Positions 6,016 through 6,783 of a stretch of 6,783 bases of DNA are shown piece after piece; within the stretch, counting starts at the first letter, position 1; every line of letters starts with the position of its first letter. The stretch covers positions 1 through 6,783 of the forward strand of contig CALEMO010000238.1 in assembly GCA_937910825.1 (NCBI GenBank), written 5' to 3'. Source of the stretch: an uncultured Solirubrobacterales bacterium. GTDB taxonomy: Bacteria; Actinomycetota; Thermoleophilia; Solirubrobacterales; 70-9. Position numbers and translations under genes: made by a program. Below the pieces are notes generated by a model. It saw only the letters and a list, made by a program, of their open reading frames with translations, made no database searches and was not told where the DNA came from.

Positions 6016-6783
6016 GCCGGGACTTCTTCAGCTCAAGATGGGTCACTGCGCCCGAAGGTGTCCAGCAGCTCGATGATTCGCTGCTGCCGTCCGGTTTTCG
6101 CGCCGGCGGTGTTCCCTGCGGGCTGAAGGACGAAGGCAAGACAGACCTCGGACTGGTCGTCTGCGACAGCGAAACGACCAGCTCTTCGATTCTGCTGACG
6201 AGGAACGCGGCCGCAGCGGCGCCGATTCGGGTCTGTCGAGACCATCTCAGGCAGGACTCGATCCGCGCGGCCGTCGTAAATTCCGGCAACGCCAATGCGT
6301 CCACCGGAGAGCAGGGCATGGCCGACGCGCTTTCGATGCGGGACCAGGCGGCAAGCGCCCTCGGCCTTCAGGCCGACCAGGTAGCCGTGGCCGAGACCGG
6401 TGTGATCGGCGTCCTGATGGACATGGAGGCGGTGCAATCGGGAATCGGCGGCCTTGCCGCCGGTCTTTCCCGGGACGGAGCGGTCGCTTTCTCCGATGCG
6501 ATCATGACTACCGATAAGTTCCCCAAGCGCTGCACCGTGCGCTCGGGCGGGGTGACCATTTCGGCTCAGGCGAAGGGCGCCGGCATGATCGAGCCTGGCT
6601 ATGCGACCATGCTCTGCTTCGTCCAGACCGACGCGGTCGTTGAGGGCGCCGACGACCTTCTCAGGGAAAGCGTGAGCCGTTCTTTCGAGCGCATCACAGT
6701 TGACGGCCAGATGAGCACCAACGATACGGTCCTGCTCCAGGCGAGCGGTGAATCAGCAATGCCACTGCCGGAGGGGTTGCTCG
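6012..6783 (+). CDS. argJ: Glutamate N-acetyltransferase / ornithine acetyltransferase, 3' truncated by window
   Basis: ArgJ transfers the acetyl group from N-acetylornithine to glutamate, making ornithine and regenerating N-acetylglutamate (the cyclic arginine pathway). Some members also use acetyl-CoA, but this sequence does not show which type it is. About 257 of the usual 390-410 residues are present and the frame is open at the right edge. Seen are VTAPEG (11-16) and LPSGFRAGGVPCGLK (25-39) near the N-terminus, VVNSGNANASTGEQG (88-102), ETGVIGVLMDM (128-138), AIMTTDKFPK (163-172), and KGAGMIEPGYATML (188-201). Thr199 in this last motif is the nucleophile at which the precursor cleaves itself into alpha and beta chains. 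VDGQMSTNDTVLLQASG follows in the beta chain. The GTG start overlaps the argC stop (GTGA), with GGGG at 6003-6006 five bases before it. The coupled order argC-argJ is the usual head of an arginine operon, with argB expected next. Confidence 0.96.
   Translation, partial: MSRDFFSSRWVTAPEGVQQLDDSLLPSGFRAGGVPCGLKDEGKTDLGLVVCDSETTSSSILLTRNAAAAAPIRVCRDHLRQDSIRAAVVNSGNANASTGEQGMADALSMRDQAASALGLQADQVAVAETGVIGVLMDMEAVQSGIGGLAAGLSRDGAVAFSDAIMTTDKFPKRCTVRSGGVTISAQAKGAGMIEPGYATMLCFVQTDAVVEGADDLLRESVSRSFERITVDGQMSTNDTVLLQASGESAMPLPEGLL

Noticed and set aside
6597..6608. Gly-Tyr-Ala-Thr in place of Asn-Met-Ala-Thr before the ArgJ cleavage site, as a sign of an inactive enzyme
   Set aside because: The nucleophilic Thr and the Ala before it are intact. 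The two preceding residues vary within the family, so autoprocessing is probably normal.
1..6783. A hidden novel system, mobile element, CRISPR array or RNA gene
   Set aside because: Known conserved genes fill nearly the whole window, the gaps are tiny, and no repeats, integration sites or tRNA/rRNA-like sequences were seen.

Overview
The window is a GC-rich stretch of bacterial housekeeping chromosome with coding on the + strand from position 74 to the right edge. The gene order is rpmI, rplT, a SpoU/TrmH-family RNA methyltransferase, pheS, pheT, argC and argJ. From general knowledge, this order, with phenylalanyl-tRNA synthetase running straight into the arginine pathway, is typical of Actinomycetota. 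GTG starts, strong G/C preference at third codon positions and nearly absent intergenic DNA agree. A deep-branching group such as Thermoleophilia is possible. That finer placement is a guess, since there is no rRNA or other marker here to test it.

Layout. Positions 1-73 hold no complete gene and may include the tail of an upstream gene; infC is expected there from synteny. Positions 74-631 encode ribosomal proteins L35 and L20, directly abutting. Positions 616-689 contain two successive RNA hairpins. The first has the rplT stop codon in its apical loop. The second is a clear intrinsic terminator ending in six T. Only 13 bases separate that T-run from the likely start of the methyltransferase gene. 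From there pheS, pheT, argC and argJ are packed with 9-base gaps or 4-8 base overlaps, and argJ is cut by the window end.

Function. The left half supplies translation: two 50S proteins, a probable RNA 2'-O-methyltransferase, and both subunits of PheRS with aminoacylation and editing domains recognisable. The right half starts the acetylated (cyclic) arginine pathway: ArgC reduces N-acetylglutamyl phosphate, and ArgJ recycles the acetyl group from N-acetylornithine to glutamate. Because the frames overlap, the pheS-argJ genes are probably one transcript with coupled translation.

No novel or undescribed system is evident: every gene belongs to a known conserved family. The most interesting point is regulatory. 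A strong terminator sits between rplT and the methyltransferase with almost no room for a promoter after it, which suggests attenuation, read-through, or a promoter hidden in or before the terminator. No mobile element, CRISPR array, tRNA, rRNA or notable repeat was seen.
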